A stretch of 5,559 nucleotides of DNA from assembly GCA_934675115.1 (NCBI GenBank), contig CAKUPH010000113.1, positions 1-5,559 of the forward strand, given 5' to 3'. The position numbers and the translations under genes are program-made. Each line of letters begins with the position of its first letter. The first letter of the stretch is position 1. Shown piece after piece: positions 1 through 5,296 of this stretch. This stretch comes from an uncultured Oscillospiraceae bacterium. Lineage in GTDB: Bacteria > Bacillota > Clostridia > Oscillospirales > Oscillospiraceae. The notes under the pieces were generated by a model. That model was not told the origin of the DNA. It saw only the letters and a program-made list of their open reading frames with translations, and did no database searches.

Positions 1-62
1 AGGAAGTAGCGCGGTGCGAAGCCAGCTACACGGGCAAATATCTGAAAAAGGTGCTGGCGTGA
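1..62 (+). CDS. uvrA: UvrA excinuclease subunit A, C-terminal end only (partial)
   Basis: Reading in the frame ending at the TGA at 60-62 gives a 20-residue tail that includes EEVARCEASYTGKYLKKVL. This resembles the conserved end of UvrA (usual form GTPEEVA...SYTGKYLK..L), the ATPase that recognises DNA damage in nucleotide excision repair. Everything else, including the ABC ATPase domains and zinc fingers, lies upstream of the window, so completeness cannot be judged. A second copy of the same tail lies at about 192-271, so this may be either the end of the working gene or the displaced end. The match is short but specific; the family call is fairly secure, and which copy belongs to the functional gene is not. 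Confidence 0.75.
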   Translation, partial: EVARCEASYTGKYLKKVLA

Positions 63-208
63 GGGTGCACACCACCATCGGCGCGGGTGCGCCGTACAAG
101 CGTTTTGCGCAGCAAAACCTTGGCGTCAGGCGGAATTCACTTCCGCCGCGCAGATCAAATCGGGGATCCCCATGGGGCCTGACCCATGGGGCGTGCACCG
201 GTACGCCC
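63..208. repeat. Hairpin-rich intergenic stretch between the two uvrA tails
   Basis: I see no gene here. The stretch is packed with inverted repeats. At 97-122, CAAG (97-100) and GTTTTGC (102-108) pair with GCAAAAC (112-118) and CTTG (119-122) around a three-base loop, with C101 bulged. At 129-147, GGCGGAA pairs with TTCCGCC around a five-base loop. Short palindromes follow at 162-171 and 168-177, and GGGCGT (189-194) pairs with ACGCCC (203-208). The ten-mer cccatggggc occurs twice, at 169-178 and 183-192. No T tract follows the first two hairpins, so they are not classical intrinsic terminators, although one could still end uvrA transcription. A REP-like intergenic repeat or a scar of an inserted element are alternatives. 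Confidence 0.55.
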
Positions 209-271
209 GAGGAAGTAGCGCAGTGCGAAGCCAGCTACACCGGCAAGTATCTGAAAAAGGTGCTGGCGTAA
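192..271 (+). pseudogene. Duplicated 3' end of uvrA (fragment)
   Basis: The frame ending at the TAA at 269-271 reads ACTGTPEEVAQCEASYTGKY and then LKKVLA, which is a UvrA C-terminus. It aligns base for base with positions 1-69 at an offset of 209. In the coding part I count four differences: CGG to CAG (Arg to Gln), ACG to ACC, AAA to AAG, and TGA to TAA. Three of the four leave the peptide unchanged. The similarity to UvrA starts at about 192, upstream of the stretch comparable to the window start. The open frame can be extended back to an ATG at 14, but that upstream part is the hairpin-rich stretch and does not look like protein. It is therefore a gene-tail fragment. It may be the original uvrA end displaced by an insertion, or a tail brought in by an element that restores the gene it enters. 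Confidence 0.65.
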
Positions 272-341
272 GGGTGCGCTCCGCCGAAAACATAAGGAAA
301 AATTAAGAAATTCATGATAGCGCCGATCCCGCCTCCTGCGG

Positions 342-347
342 TATAAT
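342..347 (+). promoter_or_regulatory. Probable -10 box upstream of the membrane-protein/recD2 gene run
   Basis: A perfect TATAAT lies 79 bases upstream of the ATG at 427. The sequence 17 bases further upstream (around 319-324) does not resemble TTGACA, so the -35 is weak or absent. A short A/T-rich patch at 290-315 could act as an upstream element. Transcription would begin near 354. This is the only clear promoter between the uvrA tails and recD2, so it may serve the whole four-gene run. Confidence is limited by the poor -35. Confidence 0.5.
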
Positions 348-426
348 GGCGGCAAAGACCGGCGCAGCGGCCCGGAAGCGGTATTCCGGGCACGAAAACG
401 ACGATGCCGGCCGGGAGGAACGTACA

Positions 427-912
427 ATGGATCTCATGCAATGGCTGACCGAAACGGCCGGCGGTGAATTTCTCTGGACCATGCTGGTGTCCATGGTCCC
501 GGTGGTGGAGCTGCGGGGGGGTATCCCCTTCGGCGTGGCGGCGGGGCTGCCGGTGTGGTCGGCCTATCTGGCCGCCGTCATCGGCAATATGCTCCCCGTC
601 CCCTTCATCATCGTCTACATCCGGCAGATCTTCAAGTGGATGCGCCGCCGCATCCCCCGGCTCAACCGCATGGTGGACAAGCTGGAGCAGAAGGCCCATC
701 TCAAGGGCCAGAAGGTGACAAAATACAAATATCTGGGTCTCGCTATCTTTGTGGCCATCCCCCTGCCCGGCACCGGCGCGTGGACGGGGGCGCTGGCCGC
801 GGCATTTCTCGATATGCCCCTGCGGCGGGCCCTGCCCTCCATTTTCGCCGGCGTTCTGATCGCGGGCGCCGCCGTCAGCGCGCTGGCCTTTGGAGTGAGC
901 AGTCTGATCTGA
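427..912 (+). CDS. Small integral membrane protein, Sm_multidrug_ex / COG2426 family
   Basis: The 161-residue product is mostly hydrophobic, with membrane segments at roughly 14-40, 43-66, 102-127 and 138-160, and a basic loop (RRRIPRLNRMVDKLEQKAHLKG) at about 73-94. It shows the two family signatures: VELRGGIPFG (27-36) and IPLPGTGAWTGAL (111-123). The family is named for putative small multidrug export, but its transport role is not well established, so the substrate is unknown. I chose the ATG at 427 because GGGAGGAA (413-420) lies six bases upstream. An in-frame ATG at 346 would add 27 hydrophilic residues, but it overlaps the -10 box. The stop lies nine bases before the next gene, whose ribosome-binding site overlaps this TGA, suggesting coupled translation. 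Confidence 0.88.
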   Translation: MDLMQWLTETAGGEFLWTMLVSMVPVVELRGGIPFGVAAGLPVWSAYLAAVIGNMLPVPFIIVYIRQIFKWMRRRIPRLNRMVDKLEQKAHLKGQKVTKYKYLGLAIFVAIPLPGTGAWTGALAAAFLDMPLRRALPSIFAGVLIAGAAVSALAFGVSSLI

Positions 913-921
913 GGTGGATCC

Positions 922-1509
922 ATGTACTTATATCTGGTGCGCCACGGCCAGTCCGTGGGCAATGTGCGGCAGCTGTTCTACGGCTGGTCCGACCATCCCC
1001 TGACCGACGTTGGCCGGGCGGACGCCCGGGCGGCGGGGAAAAAGCTGAAGGCCGCCGCCTTCACCCGCTGCTGTGCCAGCGACCTTTCCCGGGCCATGGA
1101 AACGACCCGGCTGTGTCTCGGGGACCGGGACATTCCCATCGAGCCCTGCCCCGGCCTGCGGGAGCAGGACATGGGCGAGTTCGAGGACCTGAACTGGGAC
1201 GCGGCGGAGAAAAAATACGGCCAGCTGCTCCACGACTTCGTGTCCGACTGGTTCCACACCACGCCCCCCGGCGGCGAGTCCCCGGAGCACATGGCGGAGC
1301 GGGTGGCCCGATGCGTGGACGCCATCATCCGTCAGGGGGAGGATACCCTCGTGGTGGCCCACAACGGCTCCCTGTCCCTGATTTTGAAGCATCTGGGCCT
1401 TGCGGGGGAGGACGAGCTGCTCCGCCCCGGCTGGTTCTTCCAGCACGGGGCCTACACCGCCATCCGGGTGGACGAAAACGGCCCCGTCCTGCTGGGCTTC
1501 AACCTGTGA
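922..1509 (+). CDS. Histidine phosphatase family protein (phosphoglycerate-mutase-like)
   Basis: The 195-residue protein has the full histidine-phosphatase active site. LVRHGQS at 5-11 carries the His (H8) that is phosphorylated during catalysis. R57 lies in ASDLSRAMET, the acid E81 in LREQDMGEFEDL, and the second catalytic His H147 in VVAHNGS. Its size matches the GpmB/CobC-like group of cytoplasmic phosphatases, which act on varied small phosphoesters or on phosphoglycerate. The substrate cannot be told from the sequence, and there are no cobalamin genes nearby to support a CobC (alpha-ribazole phosphatase) role. GAGGTGG at 911-917 is a good ribosome-binding site five bases before the ATG and overlaps the stop of the preceding gene. 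No signal peptide or membrane segment is evident. Confidence 0.92.
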   Translation: MYLYLVRHGQSVGNVRQLFYGWSDHPLTDVGRADARAAGKKLKAAAFTRCCASDLSRAMETTRLCLGDRDIPIEPCPGLREQDMGEFEDLNWDAAEKKYGQLLHDFVSDWFHTTPPGGESPEHMAERVARCVDAIIRQGEDTLVVAHNGSLSLILKHLGLAGEDELLRPGWFFQHGAYTAIRVDENGPVLLGFNL

Positions 1510-1554
1510 CCGCCCCGCCGCCCTCCGCATAGGATGATGCAGGAGGTGGCGGAA

Positions 1555-1875
1555 ATGGAGCTGTTATGGGAGCTTTTTGAGACGCTGCTGGCGGCCTTCG
1601 GGCTGATCTGTCTGGCGTGGCTGGCCTACGGGCGGCTGCTCCTCCCGGTGGAGGATGGCGGCGTCCGCACCGAGGCGGTGGTGCTGTCCTCCGGCGGCGG
1701 GGACGGACTGGAGCACACGGTGGCCGGTCTCCGCTGGCTGCGCCGCTGCGGCCTGTGGCGGGGGCGGATCGTCATCCGGGACTGCGGCCTTGACCCGGAG
1801 GCCCGGGCCATCGCCATGGGCCTTGCCATGGAGGACGGCGTGGAGCTGGACCGCTCCGGGCCGGTAGATTCGTAA
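1555..1875 (+). CDS. Small membrane-anchored protein of unknown function
   Basis: I do not recognise a named family. The 106-residue product has one N-terminal membrane segment at about 5-30 (ending LAWLAYGRLLLP), followed by a soluble domain of about 75 residues. That domain shows a strand (TEAVVLSSGGG, 39-49), a helix (GLEHTVAGLRWL, 51-62), a second strand ending in Asp (GRIVIRD, 70-76) and a helix (DPEARAIAMGLA, 80-91). This order loosely recalls the start of a GT-A glycosyltransferase fold, but the rest of such an enzyme is absent. I prefer the ATG at 1555 because AGGAGG (1541-1546) lies eight bases upstream. ATGs at 1534 and 1537 are in frame but lie before that site. Its codon use matches its neighbours, and it sits 45 bases after the phosphatase gene and 28 bases before recD2. 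Confidence 0.7.
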   Translation: MELLWELFETLLAAFGLICLAWLAYGRLLLPVEDGGVRTEAVVLSSGGGDGLEHTVAGLRWLRRCGLWRGRIVIRDCGLDPEARAIAMGLAMEDGVELDRSGPVDS

Positions 1876-1903
1876 ACATACATACAGAAAGAGGGACAGC
1901 CTG

Positions 1904-4126
1904 ATGGATGAACTGACCCCAAACAATCAGATCGAAGGCACGGTGTCGGCCATTCTCTTCCGGAACGAGGAGAATGGCTACACTGTTTTGAGGCTCTCCT
2001 GCGGCGAGCGGGGCGAGGTGACGGCGGTGGGCTGCATGCCCGGCGTCTCCCCGGGGGAGACGCTGGAGCTTCAGGGCAGCTGGAGCCGGCACCCCTCCTA
2101 CGGCGAGCAGTTCAAGGCCGACGTCATCACCCGGCGGATGCCGGTGGGGGAAAAGGCCATTTACGAATATCTGGCCTCCGGCGCGGTCAAGGGCATCCGG
2201 GCGGGCACCGCCCTGCGCATCATCCAGCGCTTCGGCGCCGAGGCGCTGGACGTCATTGAGAACGAGCCGGACAAGCTCACCGAGATCAAGGGCATCTCCC
2301 CCAAGCGCGCCCGGGACATCAGCGAGGCCTTCCGCCAGCAGATGGGGGTGCGCCGTCTGGCCCAGTTCCTGTCGGAGCACGAGCTGCCGCTGGCGGCGGC
2401 CATGCCGCTGTACCGGCGGTTCGGCGACATGGCGGTGACCATGATCGAGCAGAACCCCTATCTGCTCACCGACCGGGAACTGGAGATCCCCTTCTCGCAG
2501 GTGGACGCCCTCGCCATCGCGCTGGGCGTGTCCGGCGACGACCCCCAGCGCATTGAAGCCGCCCTCATTTTTGAGCTGGACCACAACGCGGACAACGGCC
2601 ACGTGTTCCTCCCCCGGGAAAAGCTGCTGGCGGCCACCGCCGCCCTCATCGGCGTGGAGGGGGACTGCCTCGATCATGGGTTGGAGAATCTCATTGAGCT
2701 GGGCGAGGTGGTACAGGAGGACATCGCCGGGGTCACCGCCTGCTACCCCGCCGGGCTGTACGCCTCGGAAAGCTACGTGGCCATGCGGCTGGGCGAGATG
2801 TGCCGGGCGGAGCTGATGTCGCCAAAGGGGCTGGACCGCATTATTTCCGCCATCGAGCGGGAGCAGGGGCTCACCTACGCCCGGCAGCAGCGGACGGCGG
2901 TGGAGCTGGCCGCGTCCCGGCAGGTCATGCTCCTCACCGGCGGCCCGGGTACGGGCAAGACCACCTGTCTCCGGGGAGTGCTGGCCCTGTTCCAGACCCT
3001 CGGGCTGGAGACGGCGCTGGCCGCCCCCACCGGCCGGGCGGCCAAGCGGATGGGCGAGACCTGCGGCTGCGACGCCTTCACCATCCACCGGCTGCTGGAG
3101 ACGAACATGGACCCTTACACCGGCCAGCTGGCCTTTTCCAAAAATCAGGACGACCCCCTGCCGGTGGACGCGGTCATCGTGGACGAGACGTCCATGGTAG
3201 ATGTGTCCCTGCTGGCCGCTCTGCTGGCCGCTCTGCGGTCGGACTGCCGCCTTGTGCTGGTGGGGGACCCGGATCAGCTGCCCTCCGTGGGGCCGGGGAA
3301 CGTCCTCGACCACCTGCTGCGCAGCGGGGCCATCCCGTCGGTACGGCTGACGGAGATCTTCCGGCAGGCCCGGGAGAGCGCCATTGTCATGAACGCCCAC
3401 GGCGTGAACGAGGGCCGGGTGCCCGAGCTGACCAACAAGAGCCGGGACTTTTTCTGCCTGAACCGCCGGGACCCCGCCCGGACGGTGGACACCATCGTGG
3501 AGCTGTGCAAGACCCGCCTGCCCAACAACATGGGCATTCCCGCCGACCAGATTCAGGTGCTCTCCCCCACCCGCAAGCGGGGGGCGGGCACCGCCGTCCT
3601 CAACCGGGCCCTGCAGGCCGCCCTGAACCCCCCCGCCGAGGGCAAGGGGGAGCGGGCCTTCGGCCCGTACATCTTCCGGGAGGGCGACCGGGTCATGCAG
3701 GTGCGCAACAACTATGACCTGTTCTGGGAGGACCCGGCCACCGGCGAAAAGGATCTGGGCGTGTTCAACGGGGACATCGGCGTGATTCTGGAAGTAGACA
3801 ACGGCGGCGTCACCGTGTCCTACGACGGGCGGCTGGTGGCCTACCCGGCGGAGCTGCTGGGGGAGCTGGAACCGGCCTACGCCGTCACCGTCCACAAATC
3901 CCAAGGCAGCGAGTACCGGGCGGTGATCCTGGCTCTCAGCGACGTGCCCCCCTCCCTGCTGGCCCGGGGCGTTCTGTATACCGCCATCACCCGGGCCCGG
4001 GAGCTGTTCATCGTGGTGGGCAGCGGCGAGCTGCTGGAAAAAATGGTGGCCAACGACCGGCAGACCCGCCGGTATTCCGCCCTGCGCACCCGGCTCCTGC
4101 TGGAGACCGGCGGCCCGGCGGAGTAA
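1904..4126 (+). CDS. recD2: ATP-dependent RecD2-type 5'-3' DNA helicase
   Basis: The 740-residue length and architecture fit the RecD2 (RecD/TraA) subgroup of superfamily 1B helicases, which act in DNA repair without RecBC. An OB-like N-terminal domain spans about 10-78. Helix-hairpin-helix segments follow at about 93-106 and 127-139 (EIKGISPKRARDI). The helicase core shows Walker A GGPGTGKT at 346-353 (K352), the DE box VIVDETSMVD at 424-433 (D427, E428), GDPDQLPSVGPG from 454, VTVHKSQGSEY at 661-671, and YTAITRARE at 692-700 with R697 as the likely ATP-contacting arginine. No motif is missing and the frame is intact. AGAGGGA upstream, with about seven bases of spacing, supports the ATG at 1904. 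No terminator hairpin is evident just after the TAA. Confidence 0.96.
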   Translation: MDELTPNNQIEGTVSAILFRNEENGYTVLRLSCGERGEVTAVGCMPGVSPGETLELQGSWSRHPSYGEQFKADVITRRMPVGEKAIYEYLASGAVKGIRAGTALRIIQRFGAEALDVIENEPDKLTEIKGISPKRARDISEAFRQQMGVRRLAQFLSEHELPLAAAMPLYRRFGDMAVTMIEQNPYLLTDRELEIPFSQVDALAIALGVSGDDPQRIEAALIFELDHNADNGHVFLPREKLLAATAALIGVEGDCLDHGLENLIELGEVVQEDIAGVTACYPAGLYASESYVAMRLGEMCRAELMSPKGLDRIISAIEREQGLTYARQQRTAVELAASRQVMLLTGGPGTGKTTCLRGVLALFQTLGLETALAAPTGRAAKRMGETCGCDAFTIHRLLETNMDPYTGQLAFSKNQDDPLPVDAVIVDETSMVDVSLLAALLAALRSDCRLVLVGDPDQLPSVGPGNVLDHLLRSGAIPSVRLTEIFRQARESAIVMNAHGVNEGRVPELTNKSRDFFCLNRRDPARTVDTIVELCKTRLPNNMGIPADQIQVLSPTRKRGAGTAVLNRALQAALNPPAEGKGERAFGPYIFREGDRVMQVRNNYDLFWEDPATGEKDLGVFNGDIGVILEVDNGGVTVSYDGRLVAYPAELLGELEPAYAVTVHKSQGSEYRAVILALSDVPPSLLARGVLYTAITRARELFIVVGSGELLEKMVANDRQTRRYSALRTRLLLETGGPAE

Positions 4127-4154
4127 ATTTTATGAAATCCTAATGTTTCGTCCC

Positions 4155-4182
4155 TTGCAAGTTCATATTCTGCTGGTATGAT
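4155..4182 (+). promoter_or_regulatory. Extended -10 promoter for the TVP38-family gene
   Basis: TTGCAA (4155-4160) and TATGAT (4177-4182) are separated by 16 bases. TGG immediately precedes the -10 hexamer, giving an extended -10 element of the housekeeping-sigma type. Transcription should start near 4189, leaving a leader of about 47 bases. That leader contains a small GGGCA/TGCCC stem with a three-base loop (4194-4206), for which I see no clear role. The promoter lies in the 109-base gap after recD2, so the downstream gene has its own start of transcription. Confidence 0.7.
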
Positions 4183-4235
4183 GACAACAAAGAGGGCATT
4201 CTGCCCGGGATCACACAAAGGGGCGGAACGTGCCG

Positions 4236-4916
4236 ATGAAAGAGAAAACAAAACAGATCCTGCTGTGGGTCCTTGTGCTGGCGGCGCTGGCCGTCATCGT
4301 GCTGGTCATGTACCGCACCGGCTTTTTTGCCGCCATGCGGACGAAGAATGGCCTTGCGCAATACATCTCCGCCACCGCGCCGTGGTCCCACCTCGTGTAT
4401 TTCCTCATCCAGCTGGCCTCAGTCATCGTGGCCCCCATCCCCAGCAACATCACTGCGGCAGTGGGTGCGGTGCTCTTCGGCCTGTGGTCCTCCTTCCTGC
4501 TGACGTGGGCGGCGGTGGCCGCCGGCTCGGCGCTGGTGTTCCTGCTGGCCCGGGCGCTGGGGCAGAAATTTGCCGACCAGTTCGTGAGCCAGAAGCTGTC
4601 CGACAAGTATCTGGACGTCATCCGCCGCAAGCGTGACGTGTTTCTGGCGCTGGCCTTCCTGTTCCCCTTCTTCCCGGACGACCTGCTGTGTATTCTGGCG
4701 GGGCTGACGGACATCTCCTTCCGGCGGTTCTTCATTCTGGTGCTGCTGACCCGGCCGTGGGGCCTGCTGGTGGCCTGCGCCGTGGGCAGCTCCACCCTGT
4801 CCATCCCCCTGTGGGGCATGGCACTGCTGGGCGCGGCGGGGCTTGTGCTGTTCCTGCTGGCCATGAAGTGCGGCGACCGGGTTGAGGCCGCCATTCTGGA
4901 ACGGCTGAAAAAGTGA
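4236..4916 (+). CDS. TVP38/TMEM64 family membrane protein (VTT/DedA superfamily)
   Basis: The 226-residue product has a basic N-terminus (MKEKTKQ), a membrane segment at about 8-26, and hydrophobic segments at about 52-68, 72-106, 136-157, 165-186 and 189-211. The VTT core is visible: PIPSNITAAVGAVLFG (67-82) is followed by a Gly/Ala-rich segment ending LLARALG (103-109), then FLFPFFPDDLLCILAGLTDI (141-160), a typical TVP38 signature. Members sit in the cytoplasmic membrane, and some DedA-superfamily proteins move lipids across it; the exact role here is unknown. The ATG at 4236 is nine bases after GGCGG (4222-4226). A GTG at 4230 would add two residues and is a possible alternative start after AAGGGG. 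The gene is not in the recD2 transcript if the promoter at 4155-4182 is used. Confidence 0.88.
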   Translation: MKEKTKQILLWVLVLAALAVIVLVMYRTGFFAAMRTKNGLAQYISATAPWSHLVYFLIQLASVIVAPIPSNITAAVGAVLFGLWSSFLLTWAAVAAGSALVFLLARALGQKFADQFVSQKLSDKYLDVIRRKRDVFLALAFLFPFFPDDLLCILAGLTDISFRRFFILVLLTRPWGLLVACAVGSSTLSIPLWGMALLGAAGLVLFLLAMKCGDRVEAAILERLKK

Positions 4917-4951
4917 ATATGCGGAAAATTAGAAGCTGAGGAGATATGCCC

Positions 4952-5053
4952 ATGCGTAAAATGACCGTAAAGCGCGCCAGAAAAGTCAGAGACGCATTGC
5001 TGATCATCATCCCGCCGCGGCGGTTGGAAGTTATCATTTCAGACATTCACTAA
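4952..5053 (+). CDS. Possible 33-residue peptide, unknown
   Basis: A short open frame follows GAGGAG (4938-4943) with eight bases of spacing to the ATG at 4952 and ends at TAA 5051-5053. An in-frame ATG at 4946 is too close to that site. The peptide starts MRKMTVKRARKVRD, is strongly basic, then has a short hydrophobic patch (ALLIIIPP) and a mixed tail. It resembles no family I know. The good ribosome-binding site is the main support. Against it stand the short length and the fact that the same bases can be read as part of a minus-strand frame. The terminator at 5075-5103 lies just downstream and would suit a transcript from the TVP38 gene that includes this frame. Confidence 0.25.
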   Translation: MRKMTVKRARKVRDALLIIIPPRRLEVIISDIH

Positions 5054-5106
5054 ATATCCGACTATCACAGGAACAAGCGTTAGCAATATTAAAACGCTTT
5101 TTTCAT
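5039..5106 (-). pseudogene. Small hydrophobic peptide reading frame, apparently frameshifted
   Basis: On the minus strand AAGGAGG (5120-5114) lies seven bases before an ATG at 5106-5104. The frame reads MKKAF and then hits TAA. If one T were restored in the TTTTAA, it would continue LILLTLVPVIVGYLVNV to a TGA at 5041-5039, a 22-residue hydrophobic peptide with a lysine-rich start. The strong ribosome-binding site and the sudden change from a stop to a clean membrane-like stretch suggest a one-base loss in a real small membrane peptide. It could also be chance, since the segment overlaps the terminator hairpin of the other strand. It follows the 28-residue frame at 5121-5207 by 14 bases, as in a two-gene transcript. 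Confidence 0.3.
5075..5103 (+). terminator. Probable intrinsic terminator after the TVP38-family gene
   Basis: AAGCGTT (5075-5081) pairs with AACGCTT (5093-5099) around an 11-base loop. The run of six T residues at 5098-5103 overlaps the base of the stem. The stem has a GC core of only three pairs, so it is of moderate strength. It lies about 160 bases after the TVP38 stop, and no stronger candidate lies between. The opposite strand has no T run at the other end, so it would work in the plus direction. Confidence 0.55.
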
Positions 5107-5120
5107 GTGGCACCCTCCTT

Positions 5121-5207
5121 TCAAATTAAAAAATGACGCGAATCCCTACGCCGCGTCGTCGCGGACTTCATATCCTTCGTTTCCGCCTGCGACGAAAACT
5201 CACTCAT
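5121..5207 (-). CDS. Possible 28-residue peptide with a strong ribosome-binding site
   Basis: On the minus strand AAGGAGG (5223-5217) stands nine bases before the ATG at 5207-5205. The frame reads MSEFSSQAETKDMKSATTRR, then RDSRHFLI, and stops at TGA 5123-5121. The peptide is polar and basic at its end; I recognise no family and see no membrane segment. Directly after its stop comes another excellent ribosome-binding site and ATG (5106). This arrangement could be a leader peptide, a small regulatory peptide, or one of a pair of small element-borne genes. The same bases are open in longer frames on both strands, so the evidence rests on the start region. No clear -10 box is visible upstream on this strand. 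Confidence 0.35.
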   Translation of the reverse strand: MSEFSSQAETKDMKSATTRRRDSRHFLI

Positions 5208-5222
5208 TCCGTCGCTCCTCCT

Positions 5223-5261
5223 TCTCCGTTCAGAACCGCTTTGCTGGGGTCTGAACGGAGA
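5223..5261. repeat. Strong inverted repeat (12-bp arms)
   Basis: The arms TCTCCGTTCAGA (5223-5234) and TCTGAACGGAGA (5250-5261) pair perfectly over 12 bases. The 15-base loop can pair further (GC at 5238-5239 with GC at 5243-5244 around TTT). On the minus strand the end of the right-hand arm touches the ribosome-binding site of the 28-residue frame (5223-5217). No T run follows on either strand, so it is not a terminator. It could be an mRNA structure that shields the translation start, an operator for a dimeric protein, or part of a repeat family in the genome. Confidence 0.7.
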
Positions 5262-5262
5262 G

Positions 5263-5289
5263 CCACGCAAAGCCGTTGGCATTGCGTGG
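5263..5289. repeat. Strong inverted repeat overlapping the ribosome-binding site at 5288-5294
   Basis: CCACGCAA (5263-5270) pairs with TTGCGTGG (5282-5289). Inside it GCC (5272-5274) pairs with GGC (5278-5280) around a GTT loop, with one A/A mismatch between the two stems. It begins one base after the previous inverted repeat ends. Its 3' arm covers the first bases of GGAGAGG (5288-5294), the likely ribosome-binding site of the gene starting at 5297. If transcribed in the plus direction, the structure could therefore limit translation of that gene. This regulatory reading is inference; the stem itself is plainly visible. Confidence 0.7.
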
Positions 5290-5296
5290 AGAGGCG

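Noticed and set aside
133..202. Cluster of six-base restriction-type palindromes (GAATTC, GGATCC, CCATGG twice, ACCGGT) suggesting a cloning linker
   Set aside because: They are spread over 70 bases with irregular spacing and merge into the native uvrA-like tail. No vector sequence follows. They are better explained as parts of the hairpin-rich stretch.
14..271. An 85-residue plus-strand frame across the uvrA tail repeat
   Set aside because: Only its last 26 or so codons resemble protein (the UvrA tail). The first part runs out of frame through the upstream uvrA copy and the hairpin-rich gap.
346..426. An upstream in-frame start adding 27 residues to the Sm_multidrug_ex protein
   Set aside because: The ATG overlaps the -10 box, has no ribosome-binding site, and adds a hydrophilic stretch not expected for the family. 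The ATG at 427 has an excellent site.
555..1532. A 325-residue plus-strand frame across the first two genes
   Set aside because: It overlaps two genes with clear family motifs in other frames, and its Arg/Gly/Pro-rich translation is typical of an out-of-frame reading.
1772..3904. A 710-residue open frame on the minus strand
   Set aside because: It lies antisense to recD2, whose motifs are complete. Long antisense frames are expected in GC-rich genes, and its translation is low-complexity and rich in His, Gly, Pro and Arg.
4732..5046. A 104-residue minus-strand frame whose ATG overlaps the end of the hydrophobic peptide frame
   Set aside because: More than half lies antisense to the TVP38 gene. 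It lacks its own ribosome-binding site, and the translation shows no convincing domain.
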